DNA from: SIG471 sp045638565
GTDB taxonomy: Bacteria; Bacillota; Clostridia; Oscillospirales; Butyricicoccaceae
Assembly: GCA_045638565.1 (NCBI GenBank)
Contig: JAZUBN010000013.1
Span: forward strand, 1-34,850
Length of the DNA: 34,850 nt
Reading direction: 5' to 3'
The position numbers were made by a program, and so were the translations under genes. The notes beneath the pieces are model-generated. The model ran no database searches, was not told the origin of the DNA, and worked only from the letters and a program-made list of their open reading frames with translations. Each line of letters opens with the position of its first letter. The stretch's first letter is position 1. Shown piece after piece: positions 6,922 to 13,739 of this stretch.

Positions 6922-7548
6922 ATGAATTACACGGTAGTTGACATAGAAAACTGGTCACGCGCCAGCCTTTTTAACTTCTATATCGGCAAACTGAGGGTCG
7001 TTATGAGCCTTACTGTCGATATCGATGTTACACATCTTCTCGATTACGTCCACAAAAACGGCCTCAGATTTTATCCTGCCATGATATGGGCGGTGTCAAA
7101 GGTGGCAAATTCCCACGATGAATTCAAGTATGGCTGGAAGGATGATGCCCTTGTAAAATGGGATTATATCTTCCCGTCATACGCCAATTTCAATAAGTCG
7201 GACGAAACCTTCACCAAGTATCCCACAGAATATCGGGAAAATCTTGAAGATTTCCACAGCCTGTATATAGCTGACCGCGAAAAATACAAAGATGCCCGCG
7301 GACTTCAGAAAAGTGTGCCGAATGCCTTCGATGTGTCCTGTCTGCCGTGGGTTAATTACAGACATTTCGACGTCCATGTTTTTGACGAGGGCAAGTTTAT
7401 CGCCCCTGTTGTGACATGGGGCAAATATGAGCAGAAGGACGGCAGATTCATTATGCCGCTTTCTGTGAATATCCACCACGCCGTATGTGACGGCTTCCAT
7501 CTTTCAAGATTTTTTAATGAAGTCCAGCAGCTCATCGATTCATTGTAG
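6922..7548 (+). CDS. CatA-like chloramphenicol acetyltransferase family protein
   Basis: A 208-residue type A chloramphenicol acetyltransferase homologue (classical enzymes 213-220). The signature HHAVCDGFH is intact: catalytic His186 and structural Asp190 keep the four-residue spacing of His195/Asp199 in CATIII. The N-terminal half follows the family (FNFYIG, then FYPAMIWAVSKVAN). Such enzymes acetylate a hydroxyl with acetyl-CoA. The chromosomal setting between an amidase and a hydrolase gene, with ordinary base composition, argues for a metabolic or detoxifying role, and chloramphenicol resistance should not be assumed. Its RBS (GGGG) abuts the stop of the preceding gene. Confidence 0.88.
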   Translation: MNYTVVDIENWSRASLFNFYIGKLRVVMSLTVDIDVTHLLDYVHKNGLRFYPAMIWAVSKVANSHDEFKYGWKDDALVKWDYIFPSYANFNKSDETFTKYPTEYRENLEDFHSLYIADREKYKDARGLQKSVPNAFDVSCLPWVNYRHFDVHVFDEGKFIAPVVTWGKYEQKDGRFIMPLSVNIHHAVCDGFHLSRFFNEVQQLIDSL

Positions 7549-7557
7549 AGGTATATC

Positions 7558-8301
7558 ATGAAACAGACAGAAATACTTGTAAAATCCACCATTGATGGCA
7601 CAATGCAGCCGTCTTTATTCTATAAATCTCCAAACGAAAACCGCCCTCTCCTCGTAGGGCTTCACACATGGAGCTATGACCGCTTCAATCAGATTGAAAA
7701 TATGCTCCCTTATGCCGAAAAATATGACTTCAATCTGCTCCTGCCTGAATTCCGCGGCCCTAATCTCAAAACCAACCCTATCTGCACCCAGGCCTGCGGC
7801 TCACGCCTTGCAAGACAGGATGTAAAGGATGCCATCGATGCCGTTATCGATGAAGTCGATAATGATAATATCTTCCTACTCGGTCTTTCGGGCGGCGGAC
7901 ATATGGCGCTTATGATGGCAGGCTTCATCCCTCACTATTTCAAGGCGATAGGCTCCTATGTGCCGATTACTGACCTTAAAAAGTGGAATGAGCAGAATCC
8001 TGACTATTCGGAAAATCTTATGGCTTGCTGTGTCAGCGAAGAGGAGATGGCAGACCGCTCGCCGATGAGTTATATTGATACAATCGCAAAGGCCAACATC
8101 AAGATTTTCCATGGTAAGTTTGACCCTGTCGTGCCTGTCTGCCAGAGCCTTGAGCTGTTTGACGAGATGATGAAAAAACATCCTCAGTCGAGAGTTTTCC
8201 TCGATATCTTCGACGGCGGACACGAAATTGATATGGAGCAGGCTATGTATTGGCTGCTTTCCCAGTATAACGGCGCAAAAAAGAACAAAGTAACAGGATA
8301 A
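7558..8301 (+). CDS. alpha/beta hydrolase, prolyl-oligopeptidase-like
   Basis: A 247-residue soluble alpha/beta hydrolase. The nucleophile elbow GLSGGG puts Ser at residue 111; Asp189 in HGKFDPVVP and His222 in DGGHEID complete a credible triad. The fold resembles the S9 peptidase / dienelactone hydrolase group rather than lipases. No signal peptide is present. It starts 9 nt after the CatA-like gene with an AGAGG site and is the last gene of the amidase operon, so amide or ester cleavage of the same compound is plausible. The substrate cannot be read from the sequence. Confidence 0.88.
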   Translation: MKQTEILVKSTIDGTMQPSLFYKSPNENRPLLVGLHTWSYDRFNQIENMLPYAEKYDFNLLLPEFRGPNLKTNPICTQACGSRLARQDVKDAIDAVIDEVDNDNIFLLGLSGGGHMALMMAGFIPHYFKAIGSYVPITDLKKWNEQNPDYSENLMACCVSEEEMADRSPMSYIDTIAKANIKIFHGKFDPVVPVCQSLELFDEMMKKHPQSRVFLDIFDGGHEIDMEQAMYWLLSQYNGAKKNKVTG

Positions 8302-8315
8302 TTTACAAAATACAC

Positions 8316-8344
8316 TTGATATTCTGCGCAAAATGCGGTATTAT
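8316..8344 (+). promoter_or_regulatory. promoter of the small membrane protein gene
   Basis: TTGATA (8316-8321), 17-bp spacer, TATTAT (8339-8344). The leader then carries a perfect GACCGCA/TGCGGTC hairpin (8370-8376 with 8383-8389), without a T run, just before the AAGGAGG site. Confidence 0.65.
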
Positions 8345-8415
8345 AATAGATAGTCATTCTGACTTTGCCGACCGCACATCACTGCGGTCATAACATAAAA
8401 TCCAAGGAGGCTATT

Positions 8416-8652
8416 ATGACTTCAGCTGAAATTATGCGCGAATCTATTATGCTGTTTTTCCACAGCGGTACAGTATTCTCATTTGCGCTTTCGACTGTTC
8501 TTGTAGGTGCAGCACTTATTTTCTTTATGCCGGACTATCTCACAAAGGGACAGAAGTCCACACTCAAGACACTTTCCATCGTGTTCACACCTTATGTGAT
8601 TTACATTATCTATGTGATCATCCGTAACGGCGGTGTCCTGACAATTTATTAA
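8416..8652 (+). CDS. small two-helix membrane protein, unknown function
   Basis: A 78-residue protein beginning MTSAEIMRESIMLFF; ATG 8416 is chosen because AAGGAGG lies six bases upstream, while an in-frame ATG at 8365 falls in the leader hairpin region. Two hydrophobic segments (about residues 15-36 and 50-69) are separated by a short Lys-rich loop, giving a hairpin in the membrane. No recognisable family. It has its own promoter and terminator, so it is a monocistronic gene. Confidence 0.75.
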   Translation: MTSAEIMRESIMLFFHSGTVFSFALSTVLVGAALIFFMPDYLTKGQKSTLKTLSIVFTPYVIYIIYVIIRNGGVLTIY

Positions 8653-8661
8653 GATTATCTG

Positions 8662-8688
8662 AAAACTCTCCTTCGGGAGAGTTTTTTG
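8662..8688 (+). terminator. terminator of the small membrane protein gene
   Basis: AAAACTCTCC, TTCG tetraloop, GGAGAGTTTT, then more T. Perfect 10-bp stem. Confidence 0.9.
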
Positions 8689-8706
8689 TTTATCAGCAGC
8701 ATACAC

Positions 8707-8735
8707 TTGCATATTGTTCTGCAATATTATATAAT
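8707..8735 (+). promoter_or_regulatory. promoter of the glycerophosphodiesterase gene
   Basis: TTGCAT (8707-8712), 17-bp spacer, TATAAT (8730-8735), 27 nt before the ATG. Confidence 0.75.
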
Positions 8736-8762
8736 ATATCCATCAAATCAAAGGAGAATCCT

Positions 8763-9488
8763 ATGAATACAATCAAGCTTGAAGGCAATGTGAAAATGGT
8801 GGCTCACCGCGGCTTAAGCGGCATCGAGCGTGAAAATACAAATCCTGCCTTTGTTGCGGCAGGCAACCGCTCCTATTGGGGCATCGAAACCGACGTGCAT
8901 AAGACTTCTGACGGTCAGTTCATCATCATCCACGACGAAACAACAGAGCGCGTCACAGACGGCAGAATCAATATCAATGTGGAGGAAAATCCATACGATA
9001 TGGTGAAGGACATAGTCCTTCCGGATAAGGATGGAAGCCTCAACCGTCAGGATATTCGCATTCCGCTTCTTATCGATTACATCAGAATCTGCAAGAAGTA
9101 TGAAAAAATCGCTGTCCTTGAACTGAAGAATCCTTTCGCAGACGAGGATATTGCAAAGATAGTTGATATTATCAAGGCGGAAAATTATCTGGAAAATGTC
9201 ACATTCATTTCCTTCGATTTCAATAACTGCGCAGTTTTGCGTAAAATGCTGCCTGAGCAGAGCATTCAGTGGCTGACACACAAGGAAATCGATGAAGCGG
9301 CAATAAATAATATCCTTGAGCACAAGCTGGATATCGATGCTCATTATAAGCTTCTCAGCCGTGAGCTTATCGAAAAGCTCCATAGCCATAATATCGTTGT
9401 CAACTGCTGGACAGTGGACGATAAGGAAATGGCAGAAAAGCTCATCGAATGGGGCGTAGATATCATCACATCCAATATATTGGAGTAA
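8763..9488 (+). CDS. glycerophosphodiester phosphodiesterase family protein
   Basis: A 241-residue cytoplasmic GDPD (UgpQ-type), which cleaves glycerophosphodiesters to glycerol 3-phosphate and an alcohol. The catalytic and metal residues are present: His15-Arg16, Glu24-Asn25-Thr26, Glu42 and Asp44 in GIETDVH, and His57-Asp58. The C terminus has the typical NCWTVDDKEMAEKLIEWGVD strand-helix, predicted to close the TIM barrel. There is no signal peptide, which points to intracellular phospholipid headgroup recycling. Monocistronic, with its own promoter and AAAGGAG site. Confidence 0.93.
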   Translation: MNTIKLEGNVKMVAHRGLSGIERENTNPAFVAAGNRSYWGIETDVHKTSDGQFIIIHDETTERVTDGRININVEENPYDMVKDIVLPDKDGSLNRQDIRIPLLIDYIRICKKYEKIAVLELKNPFADEDIAKIVDIIKAENYLENVTFISFDFNNCAVLRKMLPEQSIQWLTHKEIDEAAINNILEHKLDIDAHYKLLSRELIEKLHSHNIVVNCWTVDDKEMAEKLIEWGVDIITSNILE

Positions 9489-9500
9489 ACTCTGCCCATT

Positions 9501-9568
9501 TTCAGCCTTCCCCTTGAGGGGAAGGGGGACCGCGTCAGCGGTGGATGAGGTGTAGCCCAACGGGCGTT
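9501..9568 (+). repeat. dispersed palindromic repeat, family A copy 2
   Basis: CCTTCCCC TTGA GGGGAAGG stem, GGGACCGCG TCA GCGG stem, GGATGAGGTGTAG, then GCCC AAC GGGC. This is the most complete family A copy in the window, with three consecutive hairpins, located after the GDPD gene. Confidence 0.75.
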
Positions 9569-9586
9569 TTATTTAATCAATCACAT

Positions 9587-9618
9587 AAAAAAGCGGCCCG
9601 ATTTCGGACCGCTTTTCC
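9587..9618. terminator. bidirectional terminator between GDPD and the Bfd-like gene
   Basis: AAAAAGCGG and CCGCTTTT arms with an inner CCGATTTCGG helix; A and T runs on both sides allow it to serve the convergent genes. Confidence 0.85.
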
Positions 9619-9621
9619 TTA

Positions 9622-9834
9622 TTACTTATGATTTTCCATATATTCCTTGATGACTTCCATAATGATAGGAGAGCAGCAGGATTTTCTTGGGCTGAGCTCC
9701 TGGCATCTGCCGTTTGTGCAGGCGCCTGTCATCTTTCTGATATCGGCAAGAGTTCTTGCGCCATTGTCCATAGCTTCAACAATCTGTCCCTTTGTAACAT
9801 TCGAGCAATAGCATACGATTTCGTGGTTTTCCAT
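9622..9834 (-). CDS. Bfd-like [2Fe-2S]-binding protein
   Basis: A 70-residue protein with Cys8-x-Cys10 and Cys39-x4-Cys44 (CYC ... CTNGRC), the arrangement of BFD-like 2Fe-2S domains such as bacterioferritin-associated ferredoxin and the NirB/NasB central domain. An extra Cys53-Cys54 pair follows, not part of the usual cluster. ATG 9832-9834 is favoured over one five codons upstream because GGGGGTGA lies in front of it. Standing alone, such proteins act in iron release or as small redox partners; no bacterioferritin gene is visible nearby. Confidence 0.87.
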   Translation of the reverse strand: MENHEIVCYCSNVTKGQIVEAMDNGARTLADIRKMTGACTNGRCQELSPRKSCCSPIIMEVIKEYMENHK

Positions 9835-9894
9835 AATTGTCACCCCCATAAAGTTTTATTGATTCAATTATAACTGCGAATATCGCAAAAGTCA

Positions 9895-9929
9895 ATAAAA
9901 AAGCGGTCTTCAGAGCACAAGACCGCCTT
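9895..9929 (-). terminator. terminator of the three-gene membrane-protein cluster
   Basis: GCGGTCTT (9903-9910) pairs with AAGACCGC (9919-9926); on the minus strand a run of T follows. It lies after the last gene of the cluster. Confidence 0.85.
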
Positions 9930-9947
9930 TCTTATTTTATATGGAAG

Positions 9948-10337
9948 CTAAGAAAGTTTTTCTGTTGAGTGGAGAGTATGAAGCCTGCTGCCGCCTGCAC
10001 CATCGCGATATAATATGTGCTGACGGGTAAAAGGCGAGATGTAATATTTGCCGTTGAAGTCATCTCCTGTCAACTGCGAGGTCAGATATAAAACACCATC
10101 GCCATTGAGAATAGCAACCTCAACGGGAATAAAATACTGTAAAGAAAAGGACTTGCTTTCTTTGTCAGACCGATAAATATACATATCATCCCCATAAAGT
10201 ACCCCTGTACCTCTGTCGGGAAGAAAAAATCCGCTCGGATCAACTGGAAACCTGAATGCCAGTATATACAGCACAAATCCCGCCGCAAGAAGTATCAAAA
10301 ATGAAACTATAATTTTCTTGCCGATATATTTCGTCAT
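9948..10337 (-). CDS. single-pass membrane protein, paralogue A of a local family
   Basis: A 129-residue protein starting MTKYIGKKII, with one hydrophobic segment (about residues 9-28) and an extracytoplasmic part. It shares with the next gene the N terminus and the motifs YFIPV, KYYISPFT and a closing L-x-x-TEK. No known domain is recognised. Its ATG directly follows the TAG of the upstream gene, and its ribosome binding site (GGCGGTGG) lies inside the coding end of that gene, so translation is probably coupled. Third gene of a cotranscribed trio. Confidence 0.78.
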   Translation of the reverse strand: MTKYIGKKIIVSFLILLAAGFVLYILAFRFPVDPSGFFLPDRGTGVLYGDDMYIYRSDKESKSFSLQYFIPVEVAILNGDGVLYLTSQLTGDDFNGKYYISPFTRQHILYRDGAGGSRLHTLHSTEKLS

Positions 10338-10742
10338 CTATTCCACCGCCTTTTCTGTTTTGTAAAGCGTATAAACTCTGCTTGATAATCCATATCGTGC
10401 TATTATGTATTCATTTGTAAATGGTGAAATATAATATTTTTCCGCAAAGTTTTTAACAACATTATTCTTGTCTTCAGTGTAAGGAAGCCATATTTCGTCA
10501 TTTTCAAGAACCATACCGGCATTTACAGGAATAAAATAGAACGGTGTGAAACAAGAAGCATTAGAGTCAGGTTTATAATAGTGTAAAGTGTCTTCTCGCA
10601 ATATGACAACACCTGTTACATCGTAAATAACACAAGTTTTAGGATCTGGCATTTTTGTCATAGACAGCATATATAATACAAATCCGAAAACTAAAATTAT
10701 AACCGCCGAGTAAATAATTTTCTTACCAATATATTTCGTCAT
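10338..10742 (-). CDS. single-pass membrane protein, paralogue B of a local family
   Basis: A 134-residue relative of its downstream neighbour: the same first ten residues, a membrane helix at about 10-28, then YFIPV and KYYISPFT. The region between its start and the stop of the upstream gene (GGCGGTGGAATAG) is identical to the last 13 bases of this gene itself, showing that it arose by tandem duplication that carried the ribosome binding site and stop codon along. The sequence between the motifs has diverged strongly. Function unknown. Confidence 0.78.
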   Translation of the reverse strand: MTKYIGKKIIYSAVIILVFGFVLYMLSMTKMPDPKTCVIYDVTGVVILREDTLHYYKPDSNASCFTPFYFIPVNAGMVLENDEIWLPYTEDKNNVVKNFAEKYYISPFTNEYIIARYGLSSRVYTLYKTEKAVE

Positions 10743-10755
10743 CTATTCCACCGCC

Positions 10756-11487
10756 CTAATCATAAATAAGCGCTTCGATTTGCGCCTGCTGTGTCTCATC
10801 AAGATGTGCCACAAAAGCTGTAATGCTGTAAAGATGAAAAGTATGATACCTGTAGAAAAATGCGCCATGAGTGCGTGAGTAGATCAGCCCATCTATGGAT
10901 TTTCCATTTTTTAGATTTATTGTAATATCTGTGCCGGAATAATTTTCATCATTATAGCCCACACACATTACATCAGAAAGTATATTGTAAAGTGTTTTGA
11001 TGTCAGCCTTATCGGTTATTGTACCTTCCGAATAATTGATAAAATGATGGTCTGCAGATTTTATTTTCCAAGGCGAATCGACACCATAAATCTCAATAAC
11101 ATCATTGAAATCATAAGGCGACAAATCATAAACAGCCGAATCAAATTCTGGAGTTTCACCGACAATAAAATGGGAAAACTCATAAAGCCTGTATTCGAAA
11201 AGGCTTTTACGGCTTATGATATTCAACGGAATATCGTCGGAAGGAAGAGCATAAAACCGAGTGCCCTCATGGTCAAACTGATTGGTATATTTTATTCCCA
11301 GACCTGTCTTGTAGTCTGCGAAACGATAGACAGCGATACGGCCGTCCATCGGGATATATTCGTTTGTGTTGTAAGATGGAACCCACATAGGCGGATTGTC
11401 GGGTGTCAGCACAACATAGAGAAACAGAGCAACACCGGCAATAATCAGTACCTTTGCAATAACACTTTTCCCGATATATTTCAGCAT
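10756..11487 (-). CDS. membrane-anchored protein with large exported domain, related N terminus
   Basis: A 243-residue protein that begins MLKYIGKSVIAKVL, matching the K-Y-I-G-K anchor of the two downstream genes, followed by one membrane helix (about 9-27) and a 215-residue outside part. The C-terminal part does not resemble the short paralogues, except that all are rich in Tyr and Phe. The end contains a hydrophilic HLDETQQAQIEAL helix. It is the first gene of the cluster, with AAGGAG before the ATG. No known domain recognised; a cell-surface role is inferred only from topology. Confidence 0.78.
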   Translation of the reverse strand: MLKYIGKSVIAKVLIIAGVALFLYVVLTPDNPPMWVPSYNTNEYIPMDGRIAVYRFADYKTGLGIKYTNQFDHEGTRFYALPSDDIPLNIISRKSLFEYRLYEFSHFIVGETPEFDSAVYDLSPYDFNDVIEIYGVDSPWKIKSADHHFINYSEGTITDKADIKTLYNILSDVMCVGYNDENYSGTDITINLKNGKSIDGLIYSRTHGAFFYRYHTFHLYSITAFVAHLDETQQAQIEALIYD

Positions 11488-11625
11488 AAAATCAACTCCT
11501 TCTTACCTCTTTATATATAAGACAATCGAGGACGCCAAAATGGGACAGGATTTTGAAAATTTTTGAAAAAATTTCTTATTTTTATCAATGTAAACTCTTG
11601 TTGCGGCGATGTAAAGCAAGTGTGG

Positions 11626-11654
11626 TTGAAATTTTCGGGCAAAATTGCTATAAT
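11626..11654 (+). promoter_or_regulatory. promoter of the XRE regulator gene
   Basis: TTGAAA (11626-11631), 17-bp spacer, TATAAT (11649-11654), 28 nt before the ATG. Divergent from the membrane-protein cluster, so the regulator could act on both, but no operator is evident. Confidence 0.75.
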
Positions 11655-11682
11655 CAAGCTATAACAAGGAGGTGTTCACTTT

Positions 11683-12315
11683 ATGACATTTTCGGAAAAA
11701 TTACTTGAACTGAGAAAGAAGCAGGGGATGAGTCAGGAGGAACTGGCTGAAAAATTAGAGGTTTCCCGTCAGGCAGTATCACGATGGGAGCAGGGCTCGG
11801 CAATGCCCGATATGATAAACCTTTCAAAAATATCAAAGCTGTTCGGCGTAACAGCCGACTATCTCATAAATGATGAAATCACAAGCGACCGTGAAGTGCC
11901 GATAGTCAAAAAGACCGAAAGTGATATGAAAAAGCGTGGGCGTGAAATAGGCTTCCGCATACTTATCTGTCTCGAGTTTTTCGGACTTTTCTGGCAGATA
12001 ATGTCTTATGTCACAAGCACATATTACGGCAGAGGAATGATTTGGGTTTTCGGCGGCTTCGGTGTGATGTTGTGCATCATCGGCATATTTGCCTTTGAAA
12101 TAATCTATCGCGGTCTCCCCGAAACACCCCAGTACCGCAGAACATTCTACACGACGGTCACATGGTGCATCACCCTTGCTCCGATGGCAATAGCTGTTGA
12201 GATTGCCAGCCATTTCATTGTGGCACCCTACCCTTACTTACTGTACCGCTTCGGCGAAATAGCAGCCTATCTGCTGTTCAATCTCATAGCAACGGCAATA
12301 ATAAGACACAAATAA
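11683..12315 (+). CDS. XRE-family transcriptional regulator with four-helix membrane domain
   Basis: A 210-residue protein. Residues 4-58 form a classic Cro/C1-type helix-turn-helix (LRKKQGMSQEELAEKL, then SRQAVSRWEQGSAMPD). After a short linker come four hydrophobic segments at about 92-112, 122-142, 155-175 and 183-205, so the DNA-binding domain is tethered to the membrane. Such HTH-membrane fusions are common in clostridia and usually control neighbouring genes in response to envelope state. The divergent trio of anchored proteins is the obvious candidate target. An AAGGAGGTG site lies just upstream. Confidence 0.88.
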   Translation: MTFSEKLLELRKKQGMSQEELAEKLEVSRQAVSRWEQGSAMPDMINLSKISKLFGVTADYLINDEITSDREVPIVKKTESDMKKRGREIGFRILICLEFFGLFWQIMSYVTSTYYGRGMIWVFGGFGVMLCIIGIFAFEIIYRGLPETPQYRRTFYTTVTWCITLAPMAIAVEIASHFIVAPYPYLLYRFGEIAAYLLFNLIATAIIRHK

Positions 12316-12343
12316 AAAGACACTCGTGCGAGTGTCTTTTTAT
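12314..12343. terminator. bidirectional terminator between XRE regulator and histidine phosphatase gene
   Basis: AAAAAGACACTCG, TG, CGAGTGTCTTTTT: a long perfect stem with A and T tails, serving both convergent genes. Confidence 0.92.
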
Positions 12344-12348
12344 ATAAT

Positions 12349-12915
12349 CTAAAACTTTCCTGCAATGTTCCAAGCTTCCATTATCCAGCGTTTGCCATCA
12401 AAGCGGAAGACCGAAATACCGCAGTTGGCGCTGACGATGCCTGTGAAGTCGGCATTTTCGCCCATCACAATGCGGAGCATACATCTTGTAAGACCGCCGT
12501 GGACAAAGGCGACAGCCTTTTCGCAAGGGTCAGCTTCAAGTGAAGACAGAAACTTACGAAGTCTTTCGGTCTGCATCTGGGCGTTTTCACCACCGAATGG
12601 TGTGAAATCGCTGGCAAATCCTGCATATTTTTCTTTTACAGCCTTGATTGACTGCCCTGCAAGGCTTCCCACATCCATTTCACGCAAAAGCGGAGAGCGT
12701 ATGCCCTGAGCATCAGGAATGGCAAGCTTCTGAGTGTCAATCGCTCTCGTAAGGTCACTGGAATAGACCCTGTCAAACTTATACTGAGCAAGGACAGGAC
12801 GGATGGCTTCAGCCTGAGCCTTGCCTAATTCTGTCAGCATAACATCGGTCTGCCCCGAATATGTTCCCGTCTCGTTGGCAGTCGTCTGCCCGTGACGGAC
12901 TAAAAATAACAGCAT
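12349..12915 (-). CDS. histidine phosphatase family protein (phosphoglycerate mutase-like)
   Basis: A 188-residue member of the branch-1 histidine phosphatase superfamily. RHG at residues 7-9 gives the phosphorylated His8; SSDLTRAIDT and the second His in FVHGG follow the family. The short length and ETGTYSGQTDVMLTELGKAQ block resemble alpha-ribazole phosphatase or small broad-specificity phosphatases rather than glycolytic mutase, which is about 230-250 residues. It follows the phosphodiesterase gene by 13 nt, so both probably hydrolyse steps of one pathway. No cobalamin gene is nearby to support CobC. Confidence 0.9.
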   Translation of the reverse strand: MLLFLVRHGQTTANETGTYSGQTDVMLTELGKAQAEAIRPVLAQYKFDRVYSSDLTRAIDTQKLAIPDAQGIRSPLLREMDVGSLAGQSIKAVKEKYAGFASDFTPFGGENAQMQTERLRKFLSSLEADPCEKAVAFVHGGLTRCMLRIVMGENADFTGIVSANCGISVFRFDGKRWIMEAWNIAGKF

Positions 12916-12928
12916 AAAATCATCCTTT

Positions 12929-13726
12929 CTATTTTGTGCCGAAGAAGTGGACGATGTTCATATCTTCAATCATCTTGCTGCCGTGCTGACCGCCGCCATC
13001 CATAAGCGGATGCTGACCGTGGTCAGGAGCATAGGCTAAAAGTGTGCGGTGAGTGCCCTTGTATTTTTCCATAGCCTCGGCAATATGCTGGAAAATCTCG
13101 GCCTCACGTGCGAGAATGTTGAGCGATTCCTTAGCCTCAGGACCATATCGATGAGCGGCAGTATCGTATGCGCAGGCGTGAATACTGATTACGTCATACT
13201 TATCCGATGCGATAAGCTCAAGAGCCTTTTCCTCCATCTCAACAGTATTGTTGATGAAGAAATAATCCATATCGCGGCCGTTGAAAATATAATCGAAGGT
13301 GCTGCCCTTGTATGCCAGAATAGCAGGCTTTTTGCCCGCCTTGATAAGCACATCAAAGAGAGTTGTGCAGGCAAGCTGAGGACGGGCGTAAGTTACAATG
13401 CCGTGTCCTTCAGGGTCAAGGCCTGTGTACATGGATGCGTGAGCAACAGGTGTCACCGATTCGATCGTACTGCAGAAAGGCAGAGAGATGGAGGTGTGCT
13501 GCTGCACAGGGGCAAAGAGATAAGGGTATTTCTGCCAGATATGCATACCGACGGCATCGGCATGATAAAGAACAGCCTTGTCAGCCTTGCCGCCAAGACG
13601 CTCCTTAAGCACCTGACAGGCCCATTTGACAGGGGGTGCAAACTCATCAGGGAGAGAAATCTCCATACATTCAGCCACAATAGCGGCAAACTGCTTGAGC
13701 GGATAATAATTGTAATGGTCAGCCAT
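12929..13726 (-). CDS. alkaline phosphatase superfamily phosphodiesterase
   Basis: A 265-residue member of the type I phosphodiesterase / nucleotide pyrophosphatase group. The two-metal site can be traced: Asp57 in HADAVG, nucleophile Thr92 in SVTPVAHASMYTG, Asp188 and His192 in YDTAAH, Asp235-His236 in PDHGQH and His248 in GGGQHGS. No signal peptide, so it probably acts inside the cell. It lies 13 nt after an AraC regulator gene and before a histidine phosphatase. The substrate could be a nucleotide, a phosphodiester or a phosphonate; the sequence does not decide. Confidence 0.88.
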   Translation of the reverse strand: MADHYNYYPLKQFAAIVAECMEISLPDEFAPPVKWACQVLKERLGGKADKAVLYHADAVGMHIWQKYPYLFAPVQQHTSISLPFCSTIESVTPVAHASMYTGLDPEGHGIVTYARPQLACTTLFDVLIKAGKKPAILAYKGSTFDYIFNGRDMDYFFINNTVEMEEKALELIASDKYDVISIHACAYDTAAHRYGPEAKESLNILAREAEIFQHIAEAMEKYKGTHRTLLAYAPDHGQHPLMDGGGQHGSKMIEDMNIVHFFGTK

Positions 13727-13739
13727 AATTCATGCCTCC

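Noticed and set aside
6922..7548. Acquired chloramphenicol resistance gene
   Set aside because: The catalytic motif is intact, but no mobile element flanks it, base and codon use match the neighbours, and it sits in a metabolic operon. Resistance cannot be claimed from sequence.
12349..12915. Glycolytic phosphoglycerate mutase or CobC
   Set aside because: Too short for the glycolytic enzyme, and no cobalamin biosynthesis gene in the neighbourhood to support alpha-ribazole phosphatase; left at family level.
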